A stretch of DNA of 64,000 nucleotides, taken from assembly GCF_031843945.1 (NCBI RefSeq), contig NZ_JAVTJJ010000006.1, positions 124,001-188,000 on the forward strand, read 5' to 3'. The DNA is from Paracidovorax sp031843945 (GTDB lineage: Bacteria > Pseudomonadota > Gammaproteobacteria > Burkholderiales > Burkholderiaceae_C). Within the stretch, counting starts at the first letter, position 1; every line of letters starts with the position of its first letter. The position numbers and the translations under genes were made by a program. A model generated the notes under the pieces. That model ran no database searches, was not told the DNA's origin, and saw only the letters and a program-made list of their open reading frames with translations. Below, piece after piece: positions 42,398 to 52,761 of this stretch.

Positions 42398-45300
42398 GCT
42401 TCGCCTTGTATCGGAATCAGAACGGCGAATGGCAGACGCGTTCCATCGGCGACATTGCCCAGAACCGTCTGCAACAACCACGGCGCGGTGTTGTCGATGA
42501 TCTCGCCTGTCATCCAATTCAACCATCGCCGGGCGCGGGCCAGGGACGGATGCGTACCCGCCACATCCACGGCTGCATCCCCCCAATTTCCGGTGTGTTG
42601 CGCCATCACGCGTGTGCTCACGACGACAAAGGCTTCACCTTCGCGGATTCGCGCAAATGCCAGCGCATGGGCGTCATTGCCATCCGCTGATGTGATGGGC
42701 AAAGGCAAGTAGGTCGAATCCTTACACAACGCTGTGTAGCTCTTGCGCAACTGTAAAAGGCGCCAGGTGACGAGTTGCTTGGTTGCGGCAGGAATGGAGC
42801 CTTGCGTGCCGAGCAGGCTCTGCCATTCATGCGCCTGAGGATATCGCTCTTCGTACATTTCCCGCACGGACTCTAAAGATGCGGTGAGTGGTGCGTAATC
42901 CACTGGACGCCGGTTGTCGGGATCCACCAGCGAGAAATTCCAGGCCTCGCAACCTTGATAGATATCCGGCACGCCGGGCACGGTGAGCTTGAGCGCCAGT
43001 TGGCATAAGCCGTTCCGAAACCCCTGTGGCGCGACTTGGTGCACGAAGCTTTCGAGGGCCGCTACGAACCGGTCGCTAGAAAGACTCTTCTCAATGTAGT
43101 GGGCCACAGCAGTTTCGTAGGGCTCGTTGGGGAAGAGCCAGTTGGTGGCGAGCTTGGCTTCCCGCATGGCCTTAACCATGTAGCGCTGTATGCGTTCGAT
43201 CAACTCCCTGCGTTGTTCCACAGCGGCGCCTTCAGCGGGCCAAATGCCTATCACCGCCTGGTATAGGCTCCACAGGTCATGCCGGCTGGGTACCTCAACA
43301 CCGTCAATGATCGACGTGAAACGCTTGCCGATCATCTCCAGTTCATGCACCAGTGCTTGCCACGCCTGTGGCACCTCCGAAAGCACGTTCAAGCGGGCAC
43401 GCACGTCTTCCGAACGCTTGCTGTCATGCGTCGATGTGGCCAGCATGCTGTAGGGCAGGTGCTTTGCCCGTTGCTGATTTGCATGATGGAATGCAGCGAT
43501 GGACAAGCCAAAGCGACGTGGCTCGGCTCCCACGTCATTGAGCGAAACCAGGCGCGTGTAACGGTAGAAAAGAGTGTCTTCGATGGCCTTCGCCATCACT
43601 GGCGCTGTAAATTGCTGCCAACGTTTGACGAAGCGTGCGCGCAGTTCGGGCTCAGCTCCAGGTTCTCCAAGCAATACCGTCTGAAGGTAGGCTAGAACCC
43701 CGCCCTCGGAAGTGCCGATACGACGGCGGGCGGCACTGATGGCCCAAGCGATGTGCTGTCGGTCAGTGTCGCTGGCCTGTGCCGCACCAGGCACGATGTA
43801 GGTGCGATACACCGGAAAGAAAGCAGCGACTTCCACCAAGGCCAGATTCAGCTGATTGCGTGTGAAGTCGCACACCGCCCTGTCTGCCCGGGTGATCTGA
43901 CTCAGCGTGTCGACCAGCCATTGCAGATCGCACGCCAGCGCCGTCTGGATGATGAGTCGCTTGCATTCATAGCCTGCTTTATCAAACGCCTGCGTGTCGC
44001 CGGTGAACTCTGCATATTGCGCATCGAAGTCAGCTTGCGCTTCAGCATCGACAAAAAGGCCGTTCACTAGAGTACTGAAGCGGTATCCCGTGCCGCCGTG
44101 CACACGCCAATCCGCGGGCAGAGGTTCGTGGTCTGCCATGATCTTCTCGACCAAGACATAAAGCGCGCGAGGGTGGTCGGTTCCACCAGCGTGCTGCAGC
44201 GCCAGATAACGATTCTGCAATTGGTCGAAGTACTGGGCGGGATCCGCCAAGCCATCGGGATGGTCGATGCGCAGGCCTGTCACCTTGCCCTCAGCCGCCC
44301 AGCGCAGAGGCAAAGCATGCACTGCTTCGAAGACCGAAGGGTCTTCCATGCGAATCGCTGCAAGAGAATTCACGTCGAAAAACCGACGGTAGTTGATGTC
44401 GTCCCCGGCCACACGCCAATCTGCCAACCGATAGGCTTGAGACTGCAACACGCTGTCCAGCATGCCAAAGCTAGCCGAATCACCAGCCGTTCCGTTGATT
44501 CTAGACAAGCACAAGCTCACCCATTGCCATACCCAATCGTGTGCTGCCGCTATGCGAGCCAGCCGCTGGCAGAGAAGGGGGGCATCGCGCAGCCGTGCGG
44601 CTTTGAGTTGAGCCTCTGGCGTGTCGCGAGCGGGTAAAGCTGCTAAGCCATCGATAAGCGACTGCAGATCAGCGAGGGTCGATGCTGGTACTTCCGGGCC
44701 CGCGACAGGCAAGGGCACACCGCTGAGCACCTCTGCATAGCAGCGGGGATCCAGCGGAATGGCACGTTCCCAGTAAGCGACATAAAGCTTGCCGCTGTCT
44801 TTTTCAAATCGAATTTGCAGCTCGCCAGCTTCCAGCACCTTGCCATAGTGGTCGCCAAGCACGGGCAACAGCACGCGGTGACCCGTCTGGGGGGTCGGCG
44901 GATTCCACTCTATGTCGAAAGTCGTCGCGTGCAGTGACGCCTGCCCATGTTCCAGCACGTCTTGCCACCAACGGTTGGCTGTGTCGTCAATACCCATGTG
45001 ATTGGGCACCGTATCGAGCACGTGGCCCATGCCGCGCTCTTGCAAAGCCCCACACATCGCCGCGTGGTCCGCATCGGTACCTATTTCGCTATTGATGCGC
45101 GTAGGGTCCACCACGTCATAGCCGTGTGTACTACCTTTGGCGGCCTGCAGGTAGGGCGATGTGTAAAGGTGGCTGACACCCAGTGCGTGCAGATAAGGCA
45201 GCACAGCGGTCGTGTCGTTGAACGTGAAGCCGCCATGCATCTGAACCCGATAGGTCGCCAGCGGGATGTCCGCTGTTTCGAGTGCCGCCAGTTGGTGCGG

Positions 45301-47364
45301 TGTTGCCAATGCGCGGTGCGATCGTTCAGCCTGCAATGCGCGAGTAATTTCGACAAAAAACGGGTCAGATGCAAGTTGTTCTAGATTTGTGCCTAGACGC
45401 CGGCGCCAATTGGGGTGCCGGTCCTCGGTCGTTCCGGGCACATTGGGCTGATGCACCTGGCCCGTCAAGTCTTCGAGCTGTACACCCACCAGTCGGCTAG
45501 GCGTCAATGCCAGAAAACCATGCACGGCCGCTGCGAGAGCGGGTGTCATCTGCGGCGCGGATTGCGCATCGATTGTCATTCCCTGTGGCAGTAGTTGGGA
45601 TGCATCCAATGCCGCAAGCAACTGAGTTCTGTCTTGCGCTCTGGCCATCAAAGCGCGTACATGGTCATCTCCCTCGTTCAGCCATCCCAGCCGTTGATGA
45701 ATGGCAATATCGTCAGCGGCCCAGAAACCGGCAAGTGTCGGCAGATCATGCGTCGTAACGACCGCAAGTGCCTGCCGCTCCCATTGCTCTGGTGGCTTGA
45801 ACATCCCTCCCTCAAGTCGCTCGAAGATCAACGGGCGATAGGAAAGAACATCGCAGCGAGCCATGGCTTGCCGCATGACCGGCGCCACATTGCCGAGGTC
45901 CTCGCCAATCACCATGCAACGGTGGCGATGACTCTCGACACGCAAAACAGCCAACTGCGCTTCAAGCGGGTAGTGCACATAGGTGCCTCCGCCGGAGCCT
46001 TGCCAGTACAGCCGCATCAGCCCCATGACATGGTCCATGCGCAGTGCTCCAGCGTCGCGCATCACCGTTTTCAGTAACTGTCTCAAAGGCAAAAAATCGG
46101 AGTCCAGCAACGCCACGGGATTGATCGGGGGCAAGCCCCAGTCCTGGCCTTGCAAGCTCAGCGGATCGGGAGGAGCGCCAATATTCATGCCCCGGGCATA
46201 CAGGCCTGAATGGACCCAGGTCTCAGACCCCCCATCGCTGGACCCGACGGCCAAGTCGCAATAGAAACCGAGCGGCATAAGCGAGCGCGCACGCCGGGAC
46301 GCCTGTGCCATTTGTTCGTGGGCAAGCCATTGCAGCCACAGGCGGTAGGACACGAGCTCTGCATGCTCCTGACCGAACGATTTAGCAGCACTACCGAACG
46401 GATCTTGCAGCTCAGCTGGCCACGCAGGCCAGCCCCATACGGCTGGGTCGGCGGCGTGCAGCGTCAGCTGAATCGCTTCGAAGAGAGCATGAATTCCCAA
46501 AGTCGGCTGGTGCTGTGCGGCAAAGCTTGCGAAGGCCTGACCACGATTAGTGCTCAACGTCATTTCGTTCTGGAGGAAGTCGGTCCACAGCAGCGACAAG
46601 GCTGCCTCCTTGATGGCAGCTACCTCGTCATAAAGCACTGTTTCGCTGGACTGAACGGCTGTCAATCGCTGTTGAAATCCTCCGTCCTTGACGAGATCTT
46701 GCAGGGCCCGACAGCGAGAGAATTCGGGAACCGCCGTCACGTCGATGTGAAGCAGGTTCAAAGCCAATCTGCTGCTGGGGCTATAGGGGCTTGCGTCATT
46801 AGGTCGATCAGGTCGCAACGCATGCAGCGGGCTGATGCCTATGAATGCAGCGCCCTTCGAAGCGGCCAGGCCTGCCAGCGCAGTCAGGTCAGAAAAGTCC
46901 CCAATGCCCCAACTATTATTGGAGCGAAGCGCATACATCTGCGCCGTGATTCCCCACCAATGTTCTCCGGCTGTCAGCCCTTCGGGAGTCCAGCACGCTG
47001 CCGGAGTGACGATAACCAACCGTTGGCTTGAGCCAAAGTGAAGCTGGTAATACCCCGAGGGCAAGTCGGCAGGAATGCACGCTTCCTGCCCATGGCCCTG
47101 TGCTGACGTACCGCGTTGTTCTGCGCCCTCAAGATCGCGCAAGGCCCAGTCGGCAACGTGACCCAGGTCGACCGTCGTGCTTGAGCCTTGTGCGATGACG
47201 ATCGGCACTGCCTTTTTCGGCTGGGAATGCTCACCCATCGATGTGAGTGCCTGTGCAATTACCCCTTCAGAAACTTGTACGGGTGTTCCCCAGAAGTCTG
47301 TGTACTCGGTGGAAATTCCGGCCTCACGGGCACGGCATGCCAGATTGGCGGAATGTGAGTTCAT
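42394..47364 (-). CDS. malQ-treY: MalQ-TreY fusion: 4-alpha-glucanotransferase + maltooligosyltrehalose synthase
   Basis: A single uninterrupted 1656-residue frame. Residues about 1-695 are an amylomaltase (GH77): NNSWGIGDFSDL, the nucleophile D444 in LRMDHVMGLMRLYW, acid/base E488 in VIGEDLGNV, and D540 in VTTHDLPTLAGFW. Residues about 700-1656 are a complete GH13 TreY: PLATYRVQMHGGFTFNDTTA, GSTHGYDVVDPTRIN, nucleophile D1034 in LRIDHPDGLADP, E1073 in VEKIMADHEPLP, and STHDSKRSED. MalQ reshuffles maltodextrins; TreY turns a reducing end into a trehalose unit that TreZ releases. Both halves keep their catalytic residues, so fusion could channel chains. In pseudomonads these are, to my memory, separate neighbouring genes. 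Start ATG 47364 is 12 bp from the treZ stop. Confidence 0.94.
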   Translation of the reverse strand: MNSHSANLACRAREAGISTEYTDFWGTPVQVSEGVIAQALTSMGEHSQPKKAVPIVIAQGSSTTVDLGHVADWALRDLEGAEQRGTSAQGHGQEACIPADLPSGYYQLHFGSSQRLVIVTPAACWTPEGLTAGEHWWGITAQMYALRSNNSWGIGDFSDLTALAGLAASKGAAFIGISPLHALRPDRPNDASPYSPSSRLALNLLHIDVTAVPEFSRCRALQDLVKDGGFQQRLTAVQSSETVLYDEVAAIKEAALSLLWTDFLQNEMTLSTNRGQAFASFAAQHQPTLGIHALFEAIQLTLHAADPAVWGWPAWPAELQDPFGSAAKSFGQEHAELVSYRLWLQWLAHEQMAQASRRARSLMPLGFYCDLAVGSSDGGSETWVHSGLYARGMNIGAPPDPLSLQGQDWGLPPINPVALLDSDFLPLRQLLKTVMRDAGALRMDHVMGLMRLYWQGSGGGTYVHYPLEAQLAVLRVESHRHRCMVIGEDLGNVAPVMRQAMARCDVLSYRPLIFERLEGGMFKPPEQWERQALAVVTTHDLPTLAGFWAADDIAIHQRLGWLNEGDDHVRALMARAQDRTQLLAALDASQLLPQGMTIDAQSAPQMTPALAAAVHGFLALTPSRLVGVQLEDLTGQVHQPNVPGTTEDRHPNWRRRLGTNLEQLASDPFFVEITRALQAERSHRALATPHQLAALETADIPLATYRVQMHGGFTFNDTTAVLPYLHALGVSHLYTSPYLQAAKGSTHGYDVVDPTRINSEIGTDADHAAMCGALQERGMGHVLDTVPNHMGIDDTANRWWQDVLEHGQASLHATTFDIEWNPPTPQTGHRVLLPVLGDHYGKVLEAGELQIRFEKDSGKLYVAYWERAIPLDPRCYAEVLSGVPLPVAGPEVPASTLADLQSLIDGLAALPARDTPEAQLKAARLRDAPLLCQRLARIAAAHDWVWQWVSLCLSRINGTAGDSASFGMLDSVLQSQAYRLADWRVAGDDINYRRFFDVNSLAAIRMEDPSVFEAVHALPLRWAAEGKVTGLRIDHPDGLADPAQYFDQLQNRYLALQHAGGTDHPRALYVLVEKIMADHEPLPADWRVHGGTGYRFSTLVNGLFVDAEAQADFDAQYAEFTGDTQAFDKAGYECKRLIIQTALACDLQWLVDTLSQITRADRAVCDFTRNQLNLALVEVAAFFPVYRTYIVPGAAQASDTDRQHIAWAISAARRRIGTSEGGVLAYLQTVLLGEPGAEPELRARFVKRWQQFTAPVMAKAIEDTLFYRYTRLVSLNDVGAEPRRFGLSIAAFHHANQQRAKHLPYSMLATSTHDSKRSEDVRARLNVLSEVPQAWQALVHELEMIGKRFTSIIDGVEVPSRHDLWSLYQAVIGIWPAEGAAVEQRRELIERIQRYMVKAMREAKLATNWLFPNEPYETAVAHYIEKSLSSDRFVAALESFVHQVAPQGFRNGLCQLALKLTVPGVPDIYQGCEAWNFSLVDPDNRRPVDYAPLTASLESVREMYEERYPQAHEWQSLLGTQGSIPAATKQLVTWRLLQLRKSYTALCKDSTYLPLPITSADGNDAHALAFARIREGEAFVVVSTRVMAQHTGNWGDAAVDVAGTHPSLARARRWLNWMTGEIIDNTAPWLLQTVLGNVADGTRLPFAVLIPIQGEA

Positions 47365-47376
47365 TGCGGTGGATTG

Positions 47377-49227
47377 TTAATAGTCATCGTTGTTGCAGCC
47401 GTCATTAACGGAAGAAAGCATCATCCAACGTGCAGACCAGGGTGGCCAGACCGACGCATCGCCAAGGCGTCGGATAGAGAATATTTCTCGAGCTGTGAAG
47501 CCGGGCGGCAGAGGCAGGTCTTTGGCTTGGACGGCAGATTCACTCAAATTGACTTCCAGCCGAATCGTGCTCCCGCCCGCGTAGTGCCAGTGGACACGTA
47601 GTGCCCACGCGCCAATGCGTTCAGCCGCATGACCATCAACGTTCAGCCGCAGCGCCAGCGGCTGCAGCCATTCACGCCTCGCTTGCAGTGCCTGTTGAAC
47701 CAGGCCACTACGCGCTGCGCCTTTGGGCCCCGCTGCCTCTTCCCAACGCAGTTGGCTGGAGTGAAGAGATGCAATGTCGCAGGGGTCGGGCAGTTGTTGT
47801 CCGTCGGGGACTGCATGACTGAATTCGCGCTGGCGGCCTTCACGCACTGCATCGCGCAATTCACCCTCCCATTGCGCGAAGTACAGAAAAGGAGTCGAGG
47901 CATCGAACTCATCACCCATGAACACCATGGGGGTTGCAGGCGTCAGCAGAGACAACAGCAATGCCAACTCTGCGGCATGCTCTGGCACCAGATGCGCAAG
48001 CCTTTCACCAAATGCACGGTTGCCGACTTGGTCGTGATTGCCCATGAAGTTCAACATCGAACCCAGCGGCACTGATGGCGGCGAAGAGGTCTGAAGTGAG
48101 GATTCAGAATGGCCGTGCGGAAAAGCAAATCCGTGCGTGAGCACAAGCGCCAGCAGTGCCACCGGATCTTGGCCAAACTTGGCGTAGTACCCCTGCGTTT
48201 CGCCGGTAAGAGTGACATGCAGCGCGTGGTGAAAGTCGTCATTCCACTGCCCGTCGTACAGACCGGGCGCGCGGTCTGCAGTCAGGCGTTCCGCTTGGTT
48301 GCGGTCGTTTTCAAGCACCAGATGAATGGCCCTTCCTGCATGGCTGGCGAAGTCGCGCACACGCGTGCTGATTTCTTGCAGGATGTCGGGCCGGCTGTCA
48401 TCCACGATGGCGTGAACCGCATCCAGCCTCAGACCATCCATGCGGAATTCATCGACCCAATACAAAGCGTTGTGCCCAAAGAACGAGCGCACTTCTTCGC
48501 TGCCCGCCTGGTCGAAATTGATGGCTGCACCCCACGGGCTCTGGTGCTCTGTCGAGAAAAAAGCCGGCGCGTAGGCGCCAAGGTAGTTGCCATCCGGCCC
48601 GAAGTGGTTATAAACCACGTCGATGAACACGCATATGCCGAGTGCATGTGCATCGTCCACCAAGTGCTTGAGATCGTCGGGTGACCCGTAAGCAGGGTGC
48701 GGTGCAAAGGGCAGCACTCCGTCATAACCCCAGCCCCACTCGCCCGCAAAAGTGGCTAGCGGCATCAATTCGATGGCTGTAAAGCCTAGCGCGGCCAGTC
48801 TAGGCAAATGCATTGCGGCAGCGCTGTAAGTGCCCTCGGGTGTGAAGCTCCCCACATGCAATTCGTAAAACACCAGTTCGTGCCAGGGGCGCCCACGCCA
48901 ATCCGTTTGCCATTGGTAGGCCTGCGAATCGGTCACGCAGCTGGGCTGATGCGGGCCATCGGGGTTATAGCGTGATGCAGGGTCGGGCACTTTCAATGCA
49001 TCGTCGATCTGCCACTGATAGGATGCCCCAGGGCTGCACGCCTGAACACGCGCATTCCACCAACCTTTTGTACCAAGCATCGCCGGTGTAGCCGTCGATT
49101 TTTCCGCTCCGCCGGTTTCGCCATGAATCAAAGCGACCGTTTTGGCAGCGGGCGCCCATAGAGAGAACAGCCTCTCATTGCCGGCAGTAGGCCGCTCCCC
49201 GAAAGGCATCTCGTGACGGTTGATCAT
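47377..49227 (-). CDS. treZ: Maltooligosyltrehalose trehalohydrolase
   Basis: Cleaves trehalose from the maltooligosyl-trehalose made by TreY. 616 residues from ATG 49227, which overlaps the glgX stop (ATGA). N-terminal CBM48-like domain (LFSLWAPAAKTVALI), then GH13: YELHVGSFTPEGTYSAAAMH, EWGWGYDGVLPFAPHPAYGS, FIDVVYNHFGPDGNYL, nucleophile in MDGLRLDAVHAI, acid in LVLENDRNQ, and FMGNHDQVGNRAFGERL. These match TreZ rather than GlgB. Confidence 0.94.
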   Translation of the reverse strand: MINRHEMPFGERPTAGNERLFSLWAPAAKTVALIHGETGGAEKSTATPAMLGTKGWWNARVQACSPGASYQWQIDDALKVPDPASRYNPDGPHQPSCVTDSQAYQWQTDWRGRPWHELVFYELHVGSFTPEGTYSAAAMHLPRLAALGFTAIELMPLATFAGEWGWGYDGVLPFAPHPAYGSPDDLKHLVDDAHALGICVFIDVVYNHFGPDGNYLGAYAPAFFSTEHQSPWGAAINFDQAGSEEVRSFFGHNALYWVDEFRMDGLRLDAVHAIVDDSRPDILQEISTRVRDFASHAGRAIHLVLENDRNQAERLTADRAPGLYDGQWNDDFHHALHVTLTGETQGYYAKFGQDPVALLALVLTHGFAFPHGHSESSLQTSSPPSVPLGSMLNFMGNHDQVGNRAFGERLAHLVPEHAAELALLLSLLTPATPMVFMGDEFDASTPFLYFAQWEGELRDAVREGRQREFSHAVPDGQQLPDPCDIASLHSSQLRWEEAAGPKGAARSGLVQQALQARREWLQPLALRLNVDGHAAERIGAWALRVHWHYAGGSTIRLEVNLSESAVQAKDLPLPPGFTAREIFSIRRLGDASVWPPWSARWMMLSSVNDGCNNDDY

Positions 49228-51437
49228 AGAAACTCTTTGGCCGGTTCGCTGTCGGGCGACTGAACGCAAGGTCCCGTCAGCACTGCCATGGAGTGGGCCT
49301 GCAGTGTCCACTGACCACCTGCATGAACAATCGCTGCGCCGTCGTCTCCTCGATCTGAAACGATGCCGTCCCGGGTGTCTAGGCGGAGCTGCCAGGCGCG
49401 CCCGGCAGGCTCATCAGGAACGGTGAAGGTTGCGTCCTCGCCAGACGAATTGAACAGCAGCATCAGCGAGTCTTCGCTTTCAATCCTGCTTTCCATGATG
49501 GCGGCTACACAGCGCACGGCAGGATCGTCCCACTCCTCAGGGCTCATGGTCAAACCCCACACGCTTTTCCACTCGACCGTCACCACGGCTTGTTCTCCAG
49601 CACCGTGGTGAGGCCATTCGCTGAGTCTGACGACGGGCAGAGACCGTCGCAGCTCGGTCAGGGCTGCAGTGAACGCCTGCAAATCCTGCGCGAAGGGCTC
49701 GGCTGCCCGGTTCCAGTCATACCAAGACAACGGCGAGTCCTGGCAATACCCATTGTTGTTGCCTCTCTGAGTGCGGGCCAGTTCGTCGCCACCGAGAAGA
49801 AGTGGCGTGCCGTGCGATAGGAACAGCGTGGTGAGGAAGTTGCGCGTTTGCCGTGCACGCAGGCTAATGATGTCGGCGTCGTCTGTAACACCCTCGGCGC
49901 CACAGTTCCACCCACGGTTGTGGTTCTCGCCATCATTGCCATCTTCGCCGTTGGCGTCGTTGTGTTTTTCGTTGTAGCTGACCAAGTCGGCCAACGTAAA
50001 GCCATCGTGCACGGTCACCAAGTTGACGCTGGCAGTCGGACGACGACGACGGGGCTCCAGCATGTCAGCCGAACCGCAAAGGCAGGCGGCCAGGCCAGGA
50101 AGGCTCCCATCGGCGTTGGCCCAATAGTCACGAACGGCGTCGCGATAACGGCCGTTCCACTCCATCCATCCGGTAGGAAAGCCGCCAAGTTGGTAGCCAT
50201 CCGGGCCTAGATCCCAAGGCTCTGCAATCAACTTCACGCGAGACAGAACGGGGTCTTGCGCTATGGCGTTGAAAAATGGGGCTCGCCAGGTGTATGCGCC
50301 AGCTGCATCCCGTCCCAAGGCAGAAGCCAGGTCGAAGCGGAAACCGTCCACGTGCATCTCTGTCACCCAATAGCGCAAGCTGTCGAGAACTAAGCGAAGG
50401 GCAGGGGGGCTGCTGGTATCTACCGTGTTGCCAGTGCCGGTGTAATCCACGCAAAAACGGGGGTCTTCGCCAGACAGGCGGTAGTAAGACGCGTTGTCGA
50501 TGCCCTTCAAGCTGAGGGTAGGCCCCAGATGATTACCCTCTCCAGTGTGGTTGTAGACCACGTCCAAAATCACTTCGATGCCTTCGGCATGCAGTGCTTT
50601 CACCATGCGTTTGAACTCGTCCACACCGCCGTCGGCGCTGGGTGAGGCATAGCGCGGCTCTGGCGCGAAGAAGCCGATGGTGTTGTAGCCCCAGTAGTTG
50701 ACCAATTCCATTTCCACCAAGCGCTGGTCATCGATAAATGCTTGAACTGGCAGAAGTTCTACGCTGGTCACGCCCACCTTCTTGAGATGGGCGATCGCAG
50801 GGCCGGATGCGAGACCCGCATAAGTGCCACGCTGCGCTTCCGGCACATCGGCCAAGGTCTGGGTGAAGCCCTTGACATGCACCTCGTAGAACACGGTGTC
50901 TTCCGCGGGAACACGTGGCGGCTGATCGTCACCCCAATCGAATTTGGACCGAATCACGAGGGATTTCGGCGCCTTCTGGCCGTTGTCTACATCGCTGATG
51001 CTCAGGTCATCTTCTGCTTGCCCAACGGTGTATCCGAACTGATCTGCACTTCCCACCACCTTTCGGTCGAGTGCAAGAGCATAGGGGTCCAGCAGCAGTT
51101 TGGCAGGATTGCATCGTTGCCCGGCTTCAGGCACGTAGGGGCCATGCACACGCAATCCATAGCGTTGCCCTGGCTTCACGCCTTGCACATAACCATGCCA
51201 TACGTCGTCCGTCAATGCCGGAAGCGCGATGCGCTGGAGCTCACGATCATCCTCAGCGTAAAGGCACACCTCTACGCGATTGGCGATGCTGGAGTAGACA
51301 GCGAAATTCACACCGTTCCGGTCCGCTGTCGCACCCAGTGGCCATGCCGCTCCACGCGTGACGACATGGTGGGTTCGTCGCGAGCGTTTCGCGCTTCTGT
51401 TGGGGGCTGAAATCGAAGGGGGGCTCACACGTGTCAT
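49224..51437 (-). CDS. glgX: Glycogen debranching enzyme (isoamylase type)
   Basis: Hydrolyses alpha-1,6 branches of phosphorylase-limited glycogen, supplying linear chains to MalQ/TreY. 737 residues from ATG 51437 (ATGA overlap with glgC). Features: PLGATADRNGVNFAVYSSIA, EVHVKGFTQTLADVPEAQRG, YWGYNTIGFFAPEPRYAS, nucleophile in VDGFRFDLASALGRD, LIAEPWDLGPDGYQLGGFP, and the GlgX-type loop LVSYNEKHNDANGEDGNDGE. Confidence 0.94.
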   Translation of the reverse strand: MTRVSPPSISAPNRSAKRSRRTHHVVTRGAAWPLGATADRNGVNFAVYSSIANRVEVCLYAEDDRELQRIALPALTDDVWHGYVQGVKPGQRYGLRVHGPYVPEAGQRCNPAKLLLDPYALALDRKVVGSADQFGYTVGQAEDDLSISDVDNGQKAPKSLVIRSKFDWGDDQPPRVPAEDTVFYEVHVKGFTQTLADVPEAQRGTYAGLASGPAIAHLKKVGVTSVELLPVQAFIDDQRLVEMELVNYWGYNTIGFFAPEPRYASPSADGGVDEFKRMVKALHAEGIEVILDVVYNHTGEGNHLGPTLSLKGIDNASYYRLSGEDPRFCVDYTGTGNTVDTSSPPALRLVLDSLRYWVTEMHVDGFRFDLASALGRDAAGAYTWRAPFFNAIAQDPVLSRVKLIAEPWDLGPDGYQLGGFPTGWMEWNGRYRDAVRDYWANADGSLPGLAACLCGSADMLEPRRRRPTASVNLVTVHDGFTLADLVSYNEKHNDANGEDGNDGENHNRGWNCGAEGVTDDADIISLRARQTRNFLTTLFLSHGTPLLLGGDELARTQRGNNNGYCQDSPLSWYDWNRAAEPFAQDLQAFTAALTELRRSLPVVRLSEWPHHGAGEQAVVTVEWKSVWGLTMSPEEWDDPAVRCVAAIMESRIESEDSLMLLFNSSGEDATFTVPDEPAGRAWQLRLDTRDGIVSDRGDDGAAIVHAGGQWTLQAHSMAVLTGPCVQSPDSEPAKEFL

Positions 51438-52744
51438 GCAACCAGCTCCGCGTCGGTGTGGCACGGTACGCCGGCTGAAGGAAGGCGCAGCCTGCCGTCC
51501 TCTAATCCATTGGCGCCACCCATGGCGCGTTTGATCGGGAAGTAACAACGCGGGACCACAACGATGCCGCTCGGCGTTACAGGGAAGCGCGCCCTGTCCG
51601 CTTCCAAGTCAAAACCGATGCGTTCGTTCGGAGGAATGTCGTTGTCCTGGTCGATGATGGCCCGACGAATCTGCGCGCCGTGCCCGATGCGAGAGCGTTC
51701 CATCACGATGCAATGCTGAAGCCTGGCGTTGCGCTCAACCAGAACCGAGCGCCGCAGCATCGCGTGATCGAGCATGGCGCCATCCACGATGCTTCCCGAC
51801 CCCACAACGGAGCGGTGGATCACGCCATCTTCGATCTGAGCAGACTCGGCTTGGTCAGGGCTTGCATATATAGGCCACTGCCGGTTGGTCATGCGAAACC
51901 TTGGGGTGGCGCCCAGGGTATCGAAGTGAGCATCGAAATACGCGTCGATGGTGCCGACGTCCCGCCAATAGGCATGCTCTTCATACGGCTCGGTACCGGG
52001 AATCTCATTGGTGGTGAAGTCATACGCCATCAATCGATGCGACTTGAGCATGGTCGGGAGAATGTCGCGGCCAAAGTCGCTATGGCCCGTGGCATGGGCC
52101 TTCTTCAACTCTTCCAGTAGCACGTCCGCATTGAACAAATAGTTGCCCATCGATGCCAGCGCGTGCGTAGTGCTACCAGGCATCGGCTCGGTCGTTGCTG
52201 GCTTTTCTACAAAGTCGTGTATACGGTGATTGGAGTCGATGTCCACAATGCCGAATTGGTTTGTCTGCGACAACGGAACAGGCAGCGTGGCGACGCTGAC
52301 ATGCGCGTTGTTGGCCACATGAAAGTCCACCATCTGGCGCACGTCCATGCGATAGATATGGTCTGCACCAAACACCGCCACGATGTCGGGCTGGAACGAC
52401 TCGATCAAGTGAATGTTTTGGTACACCGAATCTGCAGTGCCCTGAAACCATTCGGGGCCGTTGCGCATCTGCGGCGGCACGACAGTCACAAAGTGCTGTG
52501 GAATGAAGCGCGTCATGGTCCACGACTGACGAATGTGCTCGATCAGCGATTGCGACTTGTACTGCACCAGCAGATAGATCGAATAGATTTCAGAGTTCAC
52601 CAGGTTCGACAACACGAAGTCGACGATGCGGTGCTTGCCGTTGAACGGCACGGCCGGCTTGCAGCGCTCGGCAGTGAGCGGGTGGAGGCGGGACCCTTCG
52701 CCTCCGGCCATCACGATGGCGAGAACATTGCGTGTGCGAGACAT
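51434..52744 (-). CDS. glgC: Glucose-1-phosphate adenylyltransferase
   Basis: Makes ADP-glucose, the committed step of classical glycogen synthesis and normally allosterically controlled. 436 residues with AIVMAGGEGSRLHPLTAERC, PEWFQGTADSVYQNIHLIE, VFGADHIYRMD, HDFVEKPATTEP and a C-terminal left-handed beta-helix of hexapeptides (IHRSVVGSGSIVDGAMLDHA). Start ATG is 17 bp from the glgB1 stop. Confidence 0.95.
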   Translation of the reverse strand: MSRTRNVLAIVMAGGEGSRLHPLTAERCKPAVPFNGKHRIVDFVLSNLVNSEIYSIYLLVQYKSQSLIEHIRQSWTMTRFIPQHFVTVVPPQMRNGPEWFQGTADSVYQNIHLIESFQPDIVAVFGADHIYRMDVRQMVDFHVANNAHVSVATLPVPLSQTNQFGIVDIDSNHRIHDFVEKPATTEPMPGSTTHALASMGNYLFNADVLLEELKKAHATGHSDFGRDILPTMLKSHRLMAYDFTTNEIPGTEPYEEHAYWRDVGTIDAYFDAHFDTLGATPRFRMTNRQWPIYASPDQAESAQIEDGVIHRSVVGSGSIVDGAMLDHAMLRRSVLVERNARLQHCIVMERSRIGHGAQIRRAIIDQDNDIPPNERIGFDLEADRARFPVTPSGIVVVPRCYFPIKRAMGGANGLEDGRLRLPSAGVPCHTDAELVA

Positions 52745-52761
52745 GGGGAACTCCAGTCAGA

